From: Bacillota bacterium
GTDB lineage: Bacteria; Bacillota; Clostridia; Peptostreptococcales; Anaerovoracaceae
Assembly: GCA_029101005.1 (NCBI GenBank)
Contig: JAQXQE010000022.1
Location: forward strand, 1-64,000
DNA: 64,000 nt
Reading direction: 5' to 3'
The notes beneath the pieces were generated by a model, which worked only from the letters and a program-made list of their open reading frames with translations, was not told where the DNA came from and ran no database searches. The first letter of the stretch is position 1, and every line of letters begins with the position of its first letter. Of the stretch, positions 24,927-33,623 are shown piece by piece. The translations under genes and the position numbers were made by a program.

Positions 24927-25734
24927 ACTTTGCTCCCTTGTTCAGTGTCTCTGCATCCATATTGTAGATTGCATCGATGATGTGATTTCTGTAGCTTGAG
25001 TTACCCTCGCCCTCTCTCATATAGGACCAGCCGATCTCTCCAGCGAGTCCCATTGTGCATACTGCAGCTGCTGTTGCCTCGAGCACGTTGTCAGGATTTG
25101 CAGTGATAAATGCTGTTGTCATTCCTGAGAGCTGGCATCCTGTTCCTGTGATTGCTCCCATCTCAGATCTGCCATTTCTGATTACATAGCACTTCTCAGC
25201 GTCTGCCACGAGGTCGATTGCTCCAGTAATAGCTACTACAGCACCACTCTCCTTAGCGAAGCTCTTAGCAAAAGCTACTGCGCTGTCGAGTGTCTCATCT
25301 GTAACCTTATCTGCTACGTCAGCGTCAACTCCCTTAGTTGTTCCGCTTCCGAGTGCGAGTGTCTTAATCTCTGAGATATTACCTCTGATTACAGTGAAGT
25401 TAACCTTCTCCATCAGGCCTGTTGATGTCTCAGTTCTCAGTCTGCTTGCTCCAGCTCCAACTGGATCTAGAAGAATCTTGTGTCCGAGCTCTGAAGCCTT
25501 AGTGCCAGCGAGGTACATTCCCTCAATTGAATCCTTAGTCAGAGTTCCGATGTTGATATTGAGACCACCGCAGATAGTTGTGATGTCCTCTACGTCATCT
25601 GGCTCAGCTGACATGATTGGGCTTGCGCCGCAAGCGAGAATTACGTTAGCTACATCATTAACAGTTACATAGTTTGTGATATTGTGCACCAGTGGCACGT
25701 TCTTTCTCACGTTGTCGAGCATTGTTCCGAGCAT
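24913..25734 (-). CDS. thiM: Hydroxyethylthiazole kinase
   Basis: A 273-residue ribokinase-like enzyme that phosphorylates hydroxyethylthiazole, a salvage step. Motifs: PLVHNITNYVTVNDVANVIL near the N-terminus, ILLDPVGAGASRLRTET, VIRGNISEI, and the catalytic region ITGTGCQLSGM. It starts 20 bases after thiW. Together with thiE, thiD and cytX it forms a salvage pathway; the de novo genes thiC, thiG and thiH are absent from the window. Confidence 0.95.
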   Translation of the reverse strand: MLGTMLDNVRKNVPLVHNITNYVTVNDVANVILACGASPIMSAEPDDVEDITTICGGLNINIGTLTKDSIEGMYLAGTKASELGHKILLDPVGAGASRLRTETSTGLMEKVNFTVIRGNISEIKTLALGSGTTKGVDADVADKVTDETLDSAVAFAKSFAKESGAVVAITGAIDLVADAEKCYVIRNGRSEMGAITGTGCQLSGMTTAFITANPDNVLEATAAAVCTMGLAGEIGWSYMREGEGNSSYRNHIIDAIYNMDAETLNKGAKYEIR

Positions 25735-25753
25735 TTGTCTGTCCTCCTATTGT

Positions 25754-26269
25754 CTACTTTTTTCTCTCATCTGCATTGAATGTTGGAAGTGCGCCGCTTC
25801 TGAGAATGATCTTCAGAATCACGTACGCGAGGATTGATCCTGCAACAGTCGAGATGAGGAATGGAATTATATACACTGTCATTGTCTCCGGATTGAGTCC
25901 CATCAGAAGCTTTGCAACTGGGTATGCAGCAAGGCCGCCGAGAATTCCAGTTCCGAGCGCCTCAGCAACACAAGTTGGAAGAAGCTTCTTAGTGAACTTG
26001 TACATAAGTCCACAGCAGAGGGCTCCGATCATGCTTCCAGGAAAAGCCATAAGGCTTCCAAGTCCGAAGAGATTTCTGAGAAGGCTCGCACAGAATGCGA
26101 TTACCAAACCCCAGAATGGTCCAAGTGCTACTGCAGATATGATATTGACCATATGCTGCACAGGAGCACAGCGGCTTCCGAGAACAGGTACGCTCAGAAG
26201 ACTGCCTGCTACTGCTACCGCAACGAGAAGCGCCGCGACAGCAAGTTTCTTAGTTTTGTTCTGCGCCAT
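25754..26269 (-). CDS. thiW: Thiazole-specific ECF transporter S component
   Basis: A 171-residue membrane protein with about five or six helices. ThiW is the substrate-binding S component of an energy-coupling-factor transporter for thiazole. It begins MAQNKTKKLAVAALLVAVAV and has the family segment GSRCAPVQHMVNIISAVALG. The ATG at 26269 has GGAGG 8 bases upstream; the longer open reading frame up to 26458 crosses the riboswitch and is not coding. The shared EcfA/EcfT module is not in the window. Confidence 0.92.
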   Translation of the reverse strand: MAQNKTKKLAVAALLVAVAVAGSLLSVPVLGSRCAPVQHMVNIISAVALGPFWGLVIAFCASLLRNLFGLGSLMAFPGSMIGALCCGLMYKFTKKLLPTCVAEALGTGILGGLAAYPVAKLLMGLNPETMTVYIIPFLISTVAGSILAYVILKIILRSGALPTFNADERKK

Positions 26270-26337
26270 AACAAATACCTCCGTTTCACGCTTCAAAACA
26301 GAAATAACGATGTGGCGCCTCCGCCTAAGCGGTACTA

Positions 26338-26366
26338 CGACAGAAGGTGGTGCCCCCAATCTGCCG
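26338..26366 (-). promoter_or_regulatory. Conserved GGGGGCACCAC-loop hairpin, copy 1 (thiW leader)
   Basis: On the minus strand CGGCAGA and UCUGUCG form a 7-bp stem (one G-U wobble) around the 15-nt loop UUGGGGGCACCACCU. It lies between the TPP-riboswitch terminator and the thiW start. The shared loop with copy 2 and the stem covariation point to a conserved structured RNA rather than chance. Confidence 0.65.
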
Positions 26367-26384
26367 AACCTGATTGCATCAAGA

Positions 26385-26418
26385 TAAAAAGCGGACACAC
26401 CCTGTAGGGTATGTCCGC
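26385..26418 (-). terminator. TPP-riboswitch expression-platform terminator
   Basis: On the minus strand GCGGACAUACCC and GGGUGUGUCCGC pair (26391-26418) and TTTTTATC follows. It lies just after the TPP aptamer, giving transcription attenuation when TPP is bound. Confidence 0.9.
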
Positions 26419-26433
26419 ATTGCTTCGTCGCTA

Positions 26434-26520
26434 GTATCCCTACGTTGGCATTATCCAAATCAGGTTATGGGTCGGGACAGCGTCTGCCCCCTCTCAGCCG
26501 GATTTTGCTCCAGCTCCCCT
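26434..26520 (-). promoter_or_regulatory. TPP riboswitch (THI box)
   Basis: The minus strand carries the hallmark thi-box segments: GGGGAGC, then CUGAGAGGGGG, ACCUGAUUUGGAUAAUGCCA and ACGUAGGGA, in the correct order and spacing. It precedes an intrinsic terminator and the thiW-thiM-thiE-thiD-cytX operon. Binding of thiamine pyrophosphate should switch transcription off. Confidence 0.97.
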
Positions 26521-26601
26521 TTTGTATTCAATTCTAGTACATTATAATACCGTCCGTCGTCTCTTTCAAGTTGAAAAAAACCAAATTTAGAATTTGCAAC
26601 T

Positions 26602-26630
26602 TTGCATCAAATGCGCAAGTGGTATATAAT
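26602..26630 (+). promoter_or_regulatory. Promoter of gltX
   Basis: TTGCAT (26602-26607) and TATAAT (26625-26630) are 17 bases apart, about 30 bases before the gltX start. Confidence 0.7.
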
Positions 26631-26662
26631 TAATCGATTATCCAACAGATAAGGAGAGTACT

Positions 26663-28330
26663 ATGACAAATAAGGAATTAAGCGAGCTTATTTACTCGGA
26701 AATCACCGCAACTCCAGAGGACTACGAGGCGCAGTACCCTGCCCGCGAGCTTCCAGAAGGAGCTAAGGTAACAAGACTCGGACCAAGCCCTACAGGTTTT
26801 ATCCACCTCGGTAACCTCTACGGAGCTTTCGTAGACGAGAGACTTGCGCACCAGAGCGGCGGAGTTTTCTACCTGAGAATTGAAGATACAGACGACAAGC
26901 GTTTCGTTGAGAATGCAGTAGAGACTATCATCTCATCTCTCGCCTTCTTCGACATCAAGTTCGACGAGGGTGTTACTGAGAACGGAGATATCGGTATCTA
27001 CGGAGACTACACACAGAGCCACAGAGGCGAGATCTACCGCTGCTATGCAAAGAAGCTTCTCGCTGAGGGCAAGGCATACCCATGCTTCCTCACAGAGGAG
27101 GAGATCACTGAGATCCGAGCTCAGCAGGAGGAGCAGAAGATTGCTCCTGGTATCTATGCTGGCTGGTCAAAGTACAGAGACTGGGACAAGGACGAGTCAA
27201 TCGCAGCTGAGGTAGAGGGAAAGATCAAGGCTGGCGAGTCATTCGTTATCCGTCTCAAGTCACAGGGAACACCTAATGCTTCAGGCGATGCTATTAAGAG
27301 AAATACAGTTTTCGATGCTGTAAGAGGTTCACTCGAAGTTCCTGAGAACTTCCTCGATATCGTAATCATCAAGGCAACTGGTATCCCAACATACCACTTC
27401 GCTCACGCTGTAGACGATCACCTCATGAGAACAACTCATGTTGTTAGAGGTGAGGAGTGGCTGCCATCACTGCCAATCCACGTTGAGCTCTTCAACGCAC
27501 TTGGCTTTGAACTTCCAACATACTGCCACACTGCAGTACTTATGAAAATTGGAGAGGACGGCAACAAGCGTAAGCTCTCAAAGAGAAAGGATCCAGAGCT
27601 CTCTCTCGACTACTACAGAAGCCAGGGTTACCACCCAGCTGCTGTAAGAGAGTACCTGCTCACAATCCTCAACTCAAACTACGAGGAGTGGAGAATGGAG
27701 AATCCAGATGCTCCTATCGACGACTTCGAGTTCACAACGGAGAAGATGTCATCATCAGGCGCCCTCTTCGACCTCGATAAGCTCAACGATGTAAGCAAGA
27801 ACACACTCCTCAGAACACCTGCTTCTGAGATTGCTGAGTTCCTCAAGAACTGGTCAGAGGAGTTCGCTCCAGAGTACGAGTACGTATTCAAGGATATGGC
27901 TCTCCTCGAGCAGATTCTCGATATCGGAAGACACGACGCAAGACCTCGTGCTGACCTCGTATACGCTAGACAGATCATGGAGTTCATCAGCTACTTCTTC
28001 GAGGAGTCCTTCAAGATTGTTGACGAGTTCCCAGCTGAGGCGGCTGCAGATGTTAAGCCTATCCTCGAGGGATACCTCGCAAGCTACGACCACAGCGACG
28101 ACAACGAGCAGTGGTTCAACAAGATCAGAGAGCTCGCTGTTGAGCTTGGCTACGCTGCAAAGCCTAAGGATTTCAAGAAGAACCCAGACGACTACAAGGG
28201 TCACGTTGGTCACGTAAGTTGCGTAATCAGAATCGCACTTATGGGCCGTGCACAGTCACCTGACGTATGGACAATCCAGCAGATAATGGGCGAGGCTACT
28301 GTAAGAGACAGAATCGAGAGGTGCCTCTAA
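26663..28330 (+). CDS. gltX: Glutamyl-tRNA synthetase
   Basis: A 555-residue class I synthetase that charges tRNA-Glu (in Firmicutes often also tRNA-Gln for later amidation). The HIGH-type motif is HLGN (48-51) after RLGPSPTGFI, and the KMSKS-type motif is KLSKRKD (304-310). An N-terminal extension of about 36 residues precedes the catalytic fold, and the total length exceeds the common 480-500 residues; similar long forms occur in some Clostridia. AAGGAG lies 7 bases before the ATG. The stop overlaps the next start (TAATG). Confidence 0.94.
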   Translation: MTNKELSELIYSEITATPEDYEAQYPARELPEGAKVTRLGPSPTGFIHLGNLYGAFVDERLAHQSGGVFYLRIEDTDDKRFVENAVETIISSLAFFDIKFDEGVTENGDIGIYGDYTQSHRGEIYRCYAKKLLAEGKAYPCFLTEEEITEIRAQQEEQKIAPGIYAGWSKYRDWDKDESIAAEVEGKIKAGESFVIRLKSQGTPNASGDAIKRNTVFDAVRGSLEVPENFLDIVIIKATGIPTYHFAHAVDDHLMRTTHVVRGEEWLPSLPIHVELFNALGFELPTYCHTAVLMKIGEDGNKRKLSKRKDPELSLDYYRSQGYHPAAVREYLLTILNSNYEEWRMENPDAPIDDFEFTTEKMSSSGALFDLDKLNDVSKNTLLRTPASEIAEFLKNWSEEFAPEYEYVFKDMALLEQILDIGRHDARPRADLVYARQIMEFISYFFEESFKIVDEFPAEAAADVKPILEGYLASYDHSDDNEQWFNKIRELAVELGYAAKPKDFKKNPDDYKGHVGHVSCVIRIALMGRAQSPDVWTIQQIMGEATVRDRIERCL

Positions 28331-29268
28331 TGTGCGCAGCTAAGGAACCTATTCTCGTAATTATGGCTGCCGGTATGGGCAGTCGTTACGGCGGCAACAA
28401 GCAGCTTGATCCTATCACTGAGCAGGGCGACATCATTATGGACTTCTCCCTCTACGATGCATGGAAGGCCGGCTTCAAGAGAGTCTGCTTCATCATCAAG
28501 AAGGACTTCGAAGAAGTCTTCAAGGCTCACATCAAAGCTGGTGCCGGCAAAGTAATGGAGACATACTACGCTTTCCAGGATATCAACGATATCCCCGAGT
28601 GCTTCGAAGTTCCAGAAGGCAGAACTAAGCCTTGGGGAACAGGTCACGCAGTTCTCGCCGCAAGAGACATCATAGATGCCCCTTTCGCAGTAATCAACGC
28701 TGATGACTACTACGGACGCATTGCATTCGAGCTCTGCTACGACTTCCTCTGCAACAAGGCTGATGCAAGCCACAACTGTATGGTTGGCTTCCAGGTTGAG
28801 AATACTCTCTCCGAGAATGGTGGAGTATCAAGAGGCATCTGCCACGGAACTGAGGGCAACACTGGCCTTCTCACAGACATCGAGGAGCACCTTGATGTCA
28901 AGAGAAACAAGGACGGTGAGCATGCTGGCATCATCACTGGCCACAACTCAGCTGGAGTAGTGCACCTCATCGAGGACGGAACACCTGTCTCAATGAACCT
29001 CTGGGGCTTCAGCCAGGAATTCATGGACAAGGTCAAGGCTGGCTTCGCTACACAGCTCAGCAATATTATCGAGGAGAACCCACTCAAGGGCGAGTACTAT
29101 CTCCCACATCCAATCAGCGAGCAGCTTCGCACTGGTGAGGCAAGCTATGAGATTCTCACATCAGGAGACAAGTGGTTCGGAGTAACATACAAGGAAGACA
29201 AGCCGGCAGTAGTTGCCAAGTTTGCAGAACTCAAGGCAAGCGGCTTCTACCCAATAGACCTTTTCTAA
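28330..29268 (+). CDS. Sugar-phosphate nucleotidyltransferase
   Basis: A 312-residue protein with the pyrophosphorylase signature AAGMGSRYGGNKQLDPI near the N-terminus and a metal-binding INADDYYG segment at about residues 122-129. This is the nucleotidyltransferase fold of UTP/dTTP-sugar pyrophosphorylases, but it is a divergent group and the sugar cannot be named. The ATG at 28330 overlaps the gltX stop; the longer open frame from 28267 lies inside gltX. A role in activating a sugar for envelope or exopolysaccharide synthesis is likely. Confidence 0.82.
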   Translation: MCAAKEPILVIMAAGMGSRYGGNKQLDPITEQGDIIMDFSLYDAWKAGFKRVCFIIKKDFEEVFKAHIKAGAGKVMETYYAFQDINDIPECFEVPEGRTKPWGTGHAVLAARDIIDAPFAVINADDYYGRIAFELCYDFLCNKADASHNCMVGFQVENTLSENGGVSRGICHGTEGNTGLLTDIEEHLDVKRNKDGEHAGIITGHNSAGVVHLIEDGTPVSMNLWGFSQEFMDKVKAGFATQLSNIIEENPLKGEYYLPHPISEQLRTGEASYEILTSGDKWFGVTYKEDKPAVVAKFAELKASGFYPIDLF

Positions 29269-29288
29269 TATGAATATCAATTAGGACA

Positions 29289-29322
29289 GCCTGCGAGATC
29301 GTACTTGCAGGCTTCTTTGTTT
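29289..29322 (+). terminator. Terminator after the nucleotidyltransferase gene
   Basis: GCCTGC (29289-29294) and GCAGGC (29307-29312) form a stem followed by TTCTTTGTTT. Confidence 0.6.
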
Positions 29323-29374
29323 AGAGTTTGAATCTCTTCTAATTATTGATGGATTGGACTTCAACTGAGTTTAC

Positions 29375-29418
29375 GGCTCGATTCCCTTGTTTGGGTGATT
29401 CCAGCTCAAGGTCGAGCC
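29375..29418. other. Unexplained two-part hairpin between convergent genes
   Basis: GGCTCGA and CCTTG (29375-29389, split by a 3-nt bulge) pair with CAAGG and TCGAGCC (29407-29418), giving 12 base pairs and a 17-nt loop. It lies between the nucleotidyltransferase and glmS terminators, with no T-run. Meaning unknown; the rest of 29269-29486 shows only the two terminators. Confidence 0.35.
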
Positions 29419-29448
29419 ACACAACTGCTCGCAACAATTTCGTGCAAG

Positions 29449-29482
29449 CAAAAAGGAGAGTTTGCTGGCAAACTCTCCTTGT
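29449..29482 (-). terminator. Terminator after glmS
   Basis: AAGGAGAGTTTGC and GCAAACTCTCCTT (29453-29480) form a 13-bp stem with a 2-nt loop, and the minus strand continues in TTTTTGCTT. Confidence 0.9.
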
Positions 29483-29486
29483 GTGT

Positions 29487-31319
29487 TTATTCTACTGTAA
29501 CGCTCTTTGCGAGGTTTCTTGGCTTGTCGATCTCGCAGTGTCTGTCCTTAGCTACGAAGTATGCGTAGAGCTGGAGTGGAACTACTGTGAGAAGCGGTGT
29601 GAGCTCGTCTCTACACTCTGGGATGTAGATTACCTCGTTTGAGTGGTTGACAATTGAAGTATTGCCTTCCTTAGCAATTGAGATGATATGAGCATTACGA
29701 GCCTTGATCTCCTGGATGTTGGATACAGTCTTGTCGAAGATCGCATCCTGAGTTGCAAGAGCAATTACGATTGTTCTTGGCTCCATCAGGGCAATTGTAC
29801 CGTGCTTCATCTCGCCGGCAGCAATTGCGAATGATGGGATGTATGATACCTCCTTGAGCTTGAGCGAGCCCTCGAAGGCAACACTTGAATCGAGGCCTCT
29901 TCCGATGAAGAATACCTGATCTCTGTCGTAGTAATCATATGCAAGTCTCTCGATATCCTGCTCCTTCTTGAGAATCTCCTCAATCTGAGAAGGAATTCTC
30001 TTGAGCTGTGCAACGTAGTCAGCATAGTCATCTGGCTCGATTGTGCCCTTAAGGTCTGCGAAGTATAGAGCGAGCATGTAGAGGCAAAGGAGCTGAGTTG
30101 TGTATGCCTTTGTTGAAGCAACTGAGATCTCAGGACCAGCCCATGTGTAGAACACCTCGTCAGATTCTCTTGCTACTGAGCTTCCTACTACGTTGACGAT
30201 TGAGAGGATGTGAGCACCCTGCTTCTTAGCCTCTCTAAGAGCCTCGAGTGTGTCGGCAGTCTCACCTGACTGGCTGACAGCGATAAAGAGAGTCTTCTCA
30301 TCGATGAACTGGCGTCTGTATCTGAACTCTGAAGCTACATCAATCTGAACTGGAATGCCAGCAATCTTCTCGATGAAGTACTGTCCAACGAGGCCAGCGT
30401 GGTAAGCTGTTCCGCAGGCAACGATGATAATCTTGTTGTAGCTGTTGAGCTGCTCTGCAGTCATATCAATGCCGTAGAGCTTGATTCTGTCATCCTCTGT
30501 AAGGCTTCTGCTGAGAGTCTCCTGGATGCCCTTAGGCTGCTCGTGAATCTCCTTGAGCATGAAGTGCTCGTAGTCACCCTTGTCAGCTGCATCTACGTCC
30601 CAGCCGATGTGCATAAGCTCTCTCTTAACAGGCTTGTCATCCTCATCGAAGATCTCGATTGCGTCCTTTGTGAGCACAACTGTGTCACCATTCTCGATGA
30701 GGAAAACATCCTTAGTGTGCTTGAGGATTGCACTGAAGTCAGATGCAACGAAGTTGAAATTCTTGCCCTTAGCTGCGATGAGCGGAGCATTTCTTCTGTA
30801 TGCAACGAGCTTGTCTGGCTGATCTGCAGCAACAGCAACGAGTACGAAGGTTCCCTCCATCTCCTTTGTTGCCGCATCCATTGCAGCCTTGAGGTCTCCG
30901 AGCTTCTTGAAGTGCTCTGCGATAAGCATGCAAGCTACCTCTGTGTCTGTATCTGAGATGAACTCAACACCCTCAGCCTGAAGCTTAGCCTTGAGCTCGA
31001 TGTAGTTCTCAACTGTTCCATTGTGAACTACAGCAATAGTCTTATCGCTATTGAAATGTGGATGAGCATTAGTAACTGTTACGCCACCGTGAGTAGCCCA
31101 TCTTGTGTGGCCGATGCCGACTCTTCCGCCGAGGTCCTCGTCACCGATAACCTTGCGGAGGTTGACGATAGGTCCAACGGCTTTTCTAATCTTGATCTCG
31201 CCCTCGTTAACTACTGCAACTCCGGCTGAGTCATATCCTCTGTACTCAAGTTTCTCAAGTCCATCAATGAGGAAATTCTGCGGGCTCTGAAGTCCTACAT
31301 ATCCTACTATTCCGCACAT
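29487..31319 (-). CDS. glmS: Glutamine-fructose-6-phosphate aminotransferase
   Basis: A 610-residue enzyme that makes glucosamine-6-phosphate from fructose-6-phosphate and glutamine, the entry to amino-sugar synthesis. It begins MCGIVGYVG, so Cys2 becomes the N-terminal nucleophile of the glutaminase domain (about 1-240); two SIS sugar-isomerase domains follow (about 285-430 and 460-600, with AVSQSGETADTLEAL). It ends in the family tail NLAKSVTVE. Only 17 bases separate it from glmM, so no glmS ribozyme fits in the gap. It is the last gene of the cdaA-cdaR-glmM-glmS cluster. Confidence 0.97.
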   Translation of the reverse strand: MCGIVGYVGLQSPQNFLIDGLEKLEYRGYDSAGVAVVNEGEIKIRKAVGPIVNLRKVIGDEDLGGRVGIGHTRWATHGGVTVTNAHPHFNSDKTIAVVHNGTVENYIELKAKLQAEGVEFISDTDTEVACMLIAEHFKKLGDLKAAMDAATKEMEGTFVLVAVAADQPDKLVAYRRNAPLIAAKGKNFNFVASDFSAILKHTKDVFLIENGDTVVLTKDAIEIFDEDDKPVKRELMHIGWDVDAADKGDYEHFMLKEIHEQPKGIQETLSRSLTEDDRIKLYGIDMTAEQLNSYNKIIIVACGTAYHAGLVGQYFIEKIAGIPVQIDVASEFRYRRQFIDEKTLFIAVSQSGETADTLEALREAKKQGAHILSIVNVVGSSVARESDEVFYTWAGPEISVASTKAYTTQLLCLYMLALYFADLKGTIEPDDYADYVAQLKRIPSQIEEILKKEQDIERLAYDYYDRDQVFFIGRGLDSSVAFEGSLKLKEVSYIPSFAIAAGEMKHGTIALMEPRTIVIALATQDAIFDKTVSNIQEIKARNAHIISIAKEGNTSIVNHSNEVIYIPECRDELTPLLTVVPLQLYAYFVAKDRHCEIDKPRNLAKSVTVE

Positions 31320-31336
31320 ATAATGTGTCTCCTTTC

Positions 31337-32689
31337 CTACTTTGCGCCGAATTTCTCGACTATAAGGTCTGCAATCTCCTGAGCATAGCCGAGGATAACA
31401 TCCTCATCCTCGCCCTCGAGCATAACCCTGATAAGAGGTTCTGTTCCTGAAGGTCTGATCAGAACTCTGCCTGAACCCTCCATCTTCTTCTCAACCTCTG
31501 CAATTCTGTCCTTAATCTCCTGATCATTGAGAGCAACAGCCTTTGTCTCTGTTGTCACTCTGGCATTAACAAGCGCCTGTGGGTAGATTCTGATGGAATC
31601 TCTGAGCTCGCTCACCTTCTTGCCTGAAGCAAGGTATGCCTTCATGAACTGAAGTGAGCTGAGAACTCCATCGCCTGTTGTTGTGTGGTTCAGGAAAATC
31701 ATATGTCCTGACTGCTCTCCACCGAGTACTGAGCCTGTCTGCAGCATTGACTCAAGAACGTAGCGGTCACCAACGCCTGTTACATCAACACTGATTCCGA
31801 GCTCTGCAAGGTGCTTGTGCAGTCCGATGTTGCTCATTACTGTAGCAGTTACCTTGTTGTCGTACAGCAGACCATCGTTCTTGAGCATCTCTCCGCAGAT
31901 GCAGATTACTCTATCACCATCGAGGAGTCTACCCTTCTCATCGACAACGATGAGTCTGTCAGCATCGCCGTCGTATGCGAATCCGATGTCAGCGCCAACT
32001 TCAACTACTTTCTTCTGAAGATCCTCCGGATGTGTTGATCCGCATCCGTTGTTGATATTGATGCCGTCTGGCTCATTAGCGATTACTGTAACGTCTGCTC
32101 CGAGTGCCTCATATACGATAGGAGCTGTCTGGTATGCCGCTCCGTTCGCCGTATCGAGAACTACTCGCACACCTTTAAGATCTCCCTCGAAAGTGCTGAG
32201 GAGGAAGTCCGTGTATGTCTTGAGTGCATCCTCTGATCTTGAAGCACGTCCGAGCTTGTCTCCGATATATTCTGGATGATCGAAGCTCTCGGCGAGGATG
32301 ATATCCTCAATCTTGGCCTCAGTGCTGTCGTCCAGCTTGAAGCCCTTGCCGTTGAAGAGCTTGATTCCGTTGTATTCATATGAATTGTGTGACGCAGAGA
32401 TTACAACTCCTGCATCAGCGCCGTACACCTTAACGAGATGTGCTACGGCTGGGGTTGGGAGAACCCCGAGTTTGAGAACATTACCGCCTACAGAGAGGAT
32501 TCCCGCTGTGAGCGCATCCTCGAGCATGTCTCCTGATATTCTTGTGTCCTTGCCGATGAGGAAAAGTGGCTGGTGGCCATCCTCACCGAGCACGAAGGCT
32601 GCTGCCTTACCGATGTCAAATGCCATTGAAGGAGTGAGCTCCTTATTAGCGACACCTCTTACTCCATCTGTACCAAATAATCTTCCCAT
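31337..32689 (-). CDS. glmM: Phosphoglucosamine mutase
   Basis: A 450-residue alpha-D-phosphohexomutase that turns glucosamine-6-phosphate into glucosamine-1-phosphate. The phosphoserine is Ser100 in ISASHNSYEYNGIK; the metal-binding loop reads DGDADR; the C-terminal phosphate-binding loop reads RPSGTEPLIRVM. It starts 1 base after cdaR, so the two are coupled. CdaA/CdaR proteins are known to interact with GlmM, and c-di-AMP synthesis is tuned by this contact. Confidence 0.97.
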   Translation of the reverse strand: MGRLFGTDGVRGVANKELTPSMAFDIGKAAAFVLGEDGHQPLFLIGKDTRISGDMLEDALTAGILSVGGNVLKLGVLPTPAVAHLVKVYGADAGVVISASHNSYEYNGIKLFNGKGFKLDDSTEAKIEDIILAESFDHPEYIGDKLGRASRSEDALKTYTDFLLSTFEGDLKGVRVVLDTANGAAYQTAPIVYEALGADVTVIANEPDGININNGCGSTHPEDLQKKVVEVGADIGFAYDGDADRLIVVDEKGRLLDGDRVICICGEMLKNDGLLYDNKVTATVMSNIGLHKHLAELGISVDVTGVGDRYVLESMLQTGSVLGGEQSGHMIFLNHTTTGDGVLSSLQFMKAYLASGKKVSELRDSIRIYPQALVNARVTTETKAVALNDQEIKDRIAEVEKKMEGSGRVLIRPSGTEPLIRVMLEGEDEDVILGYAQEIADLIVEKFGAK

Positions 32690-32690
32690 A

Positions 32691-33623
32691 CTAATTATTT
32701 ACCTTTACTTTGAGTTTTGCGAGAATCGAAGAGTTCGCGAGTTGCACGCCCTCTGGCAGCTTGAAATTGATTGTAATACTGCCGCTCTTCTTCATATCGC
32801 TTATGTCGATTGGCTCTGCTTCGATTCGCTCGATTGAATCGAGAATCTCAGCCGATCCCTTGATTGAAACGCTGTTAGGCGCAACAAATGTACGTCCCAT
32901 CTCGCTTTCACCTGTATTTATAACCTCGAGGTCAAGCTCAACAGTCTTGATTGGCACTCTATGCGCCTTGACGCTTATGCTTGATGGAAGCACTACTACA
33001 TGCTTAATCTCTTTGCCAGTCTTATCAACCGCTATTGGAGTTGCGGTAAAAGTTTCTGAGTTATTGCCCACGAAGTCCGCGTTGAGCGGGAGTAGCACGT
33101 ATGCCACCTCGTCTACGAGCTTCTTTGCGCCCATAACGCTCACCCTAGCCGCACTTATTTCGTCGATATAAGGCTCAATATTCGCATCGTTATTGTCTTT
33201 GTAGCCAACTGCTACATCTACATCTCTATTATTGCTCTTGCTCACAGTAACATTGATCACGCTGTGAGACTGATACTTGAGCACTGTTCCATCAGGTGCC
33301 GTAACCTGAACGGGTATCTTCTTAACACCTTCAGATAACTGTGCAACATTGACAGTTGCGACAATTCTGTTGGATGACATACCGATAATATCCGAGCGGT
33401 CGAGAGAAAGCTTAACAGAAAGCGATTCCGCAGATGCGTTCTCTATTCCGAGACCGCGCTCACCGAGCTCGTACTCGCCCTCGAATGTGATAGGAACATC
33501 TCTGTATGTCTTCGTTGTCATTGGATTGACACTATATGCTACATAGAACCAGGCTAGAAATGCGATAGCAATCGAGATCAGAATATTCACACTGTTGACT
33601 TTCTTGCGAAAGAACTTATTCAT
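32691..33623 (-). CDS. cdaR: CdaR/YbbR regulator of diadenylate cyclase
   Basis: A 310-residue protein with a single N-terminal membrane helix (about 14-32) and an extracellular part made of three or four YbbR domains (about 45-310), each a short beta-strand repeat. CdaR binds the membrane cyclase CdaA and modulates c-di-AMP output. It overlaps cdaA by 8 bases. The order cdaA-cdaR-glmM-glmS is the conserved Firmicutes arrangement. Confidence 0.93.
   Translation of the reverse strand: MNKFFRKKVNSVNILISIAIAFLAWFYVAYSVNPMTTKTYRDVPITFEGEYELGERGLGIENASAESLSVKLSLDRSDIIGMSSNRIVATVNVAQLSEGVKKIPVQVTAPDGTVLKYQSHSVINVTVSKSNNRDVDVAVGYKDNNDANIEPYIDEISAARVSVMGAKKLVDEVAYVLLPLNADFVGNNSETFTATPIAVDKTGKEIKHVVVLPSSISVKAHRVPIKTVELDLEVINTGESEMGRTFVAPNSVSIKGSAEILDSIERIEAEPIDISDMKKSGSITINFKLPEGVQLANSSILAKLKVKVNN

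Noticed and set aside
25754..26458. Longer thiW start at 26458
   Set aside because: The extension runs through the riboswitch terminator and the hairpin element; the ATG at 26269 has a proper GGAGG site.
28267..28330. Upstream start of the nucleotidyltransferase inside gltX
   Set aside because: The extra 21 residues overlap gltX; the ATG at 28330 is coupled to its stop and begins the conserved fold.
31320..31336. glmS ribozyme in the glmS leader
   Set aside because: Only 17 bases separate glmM and glmS, too short for the ribozyme.
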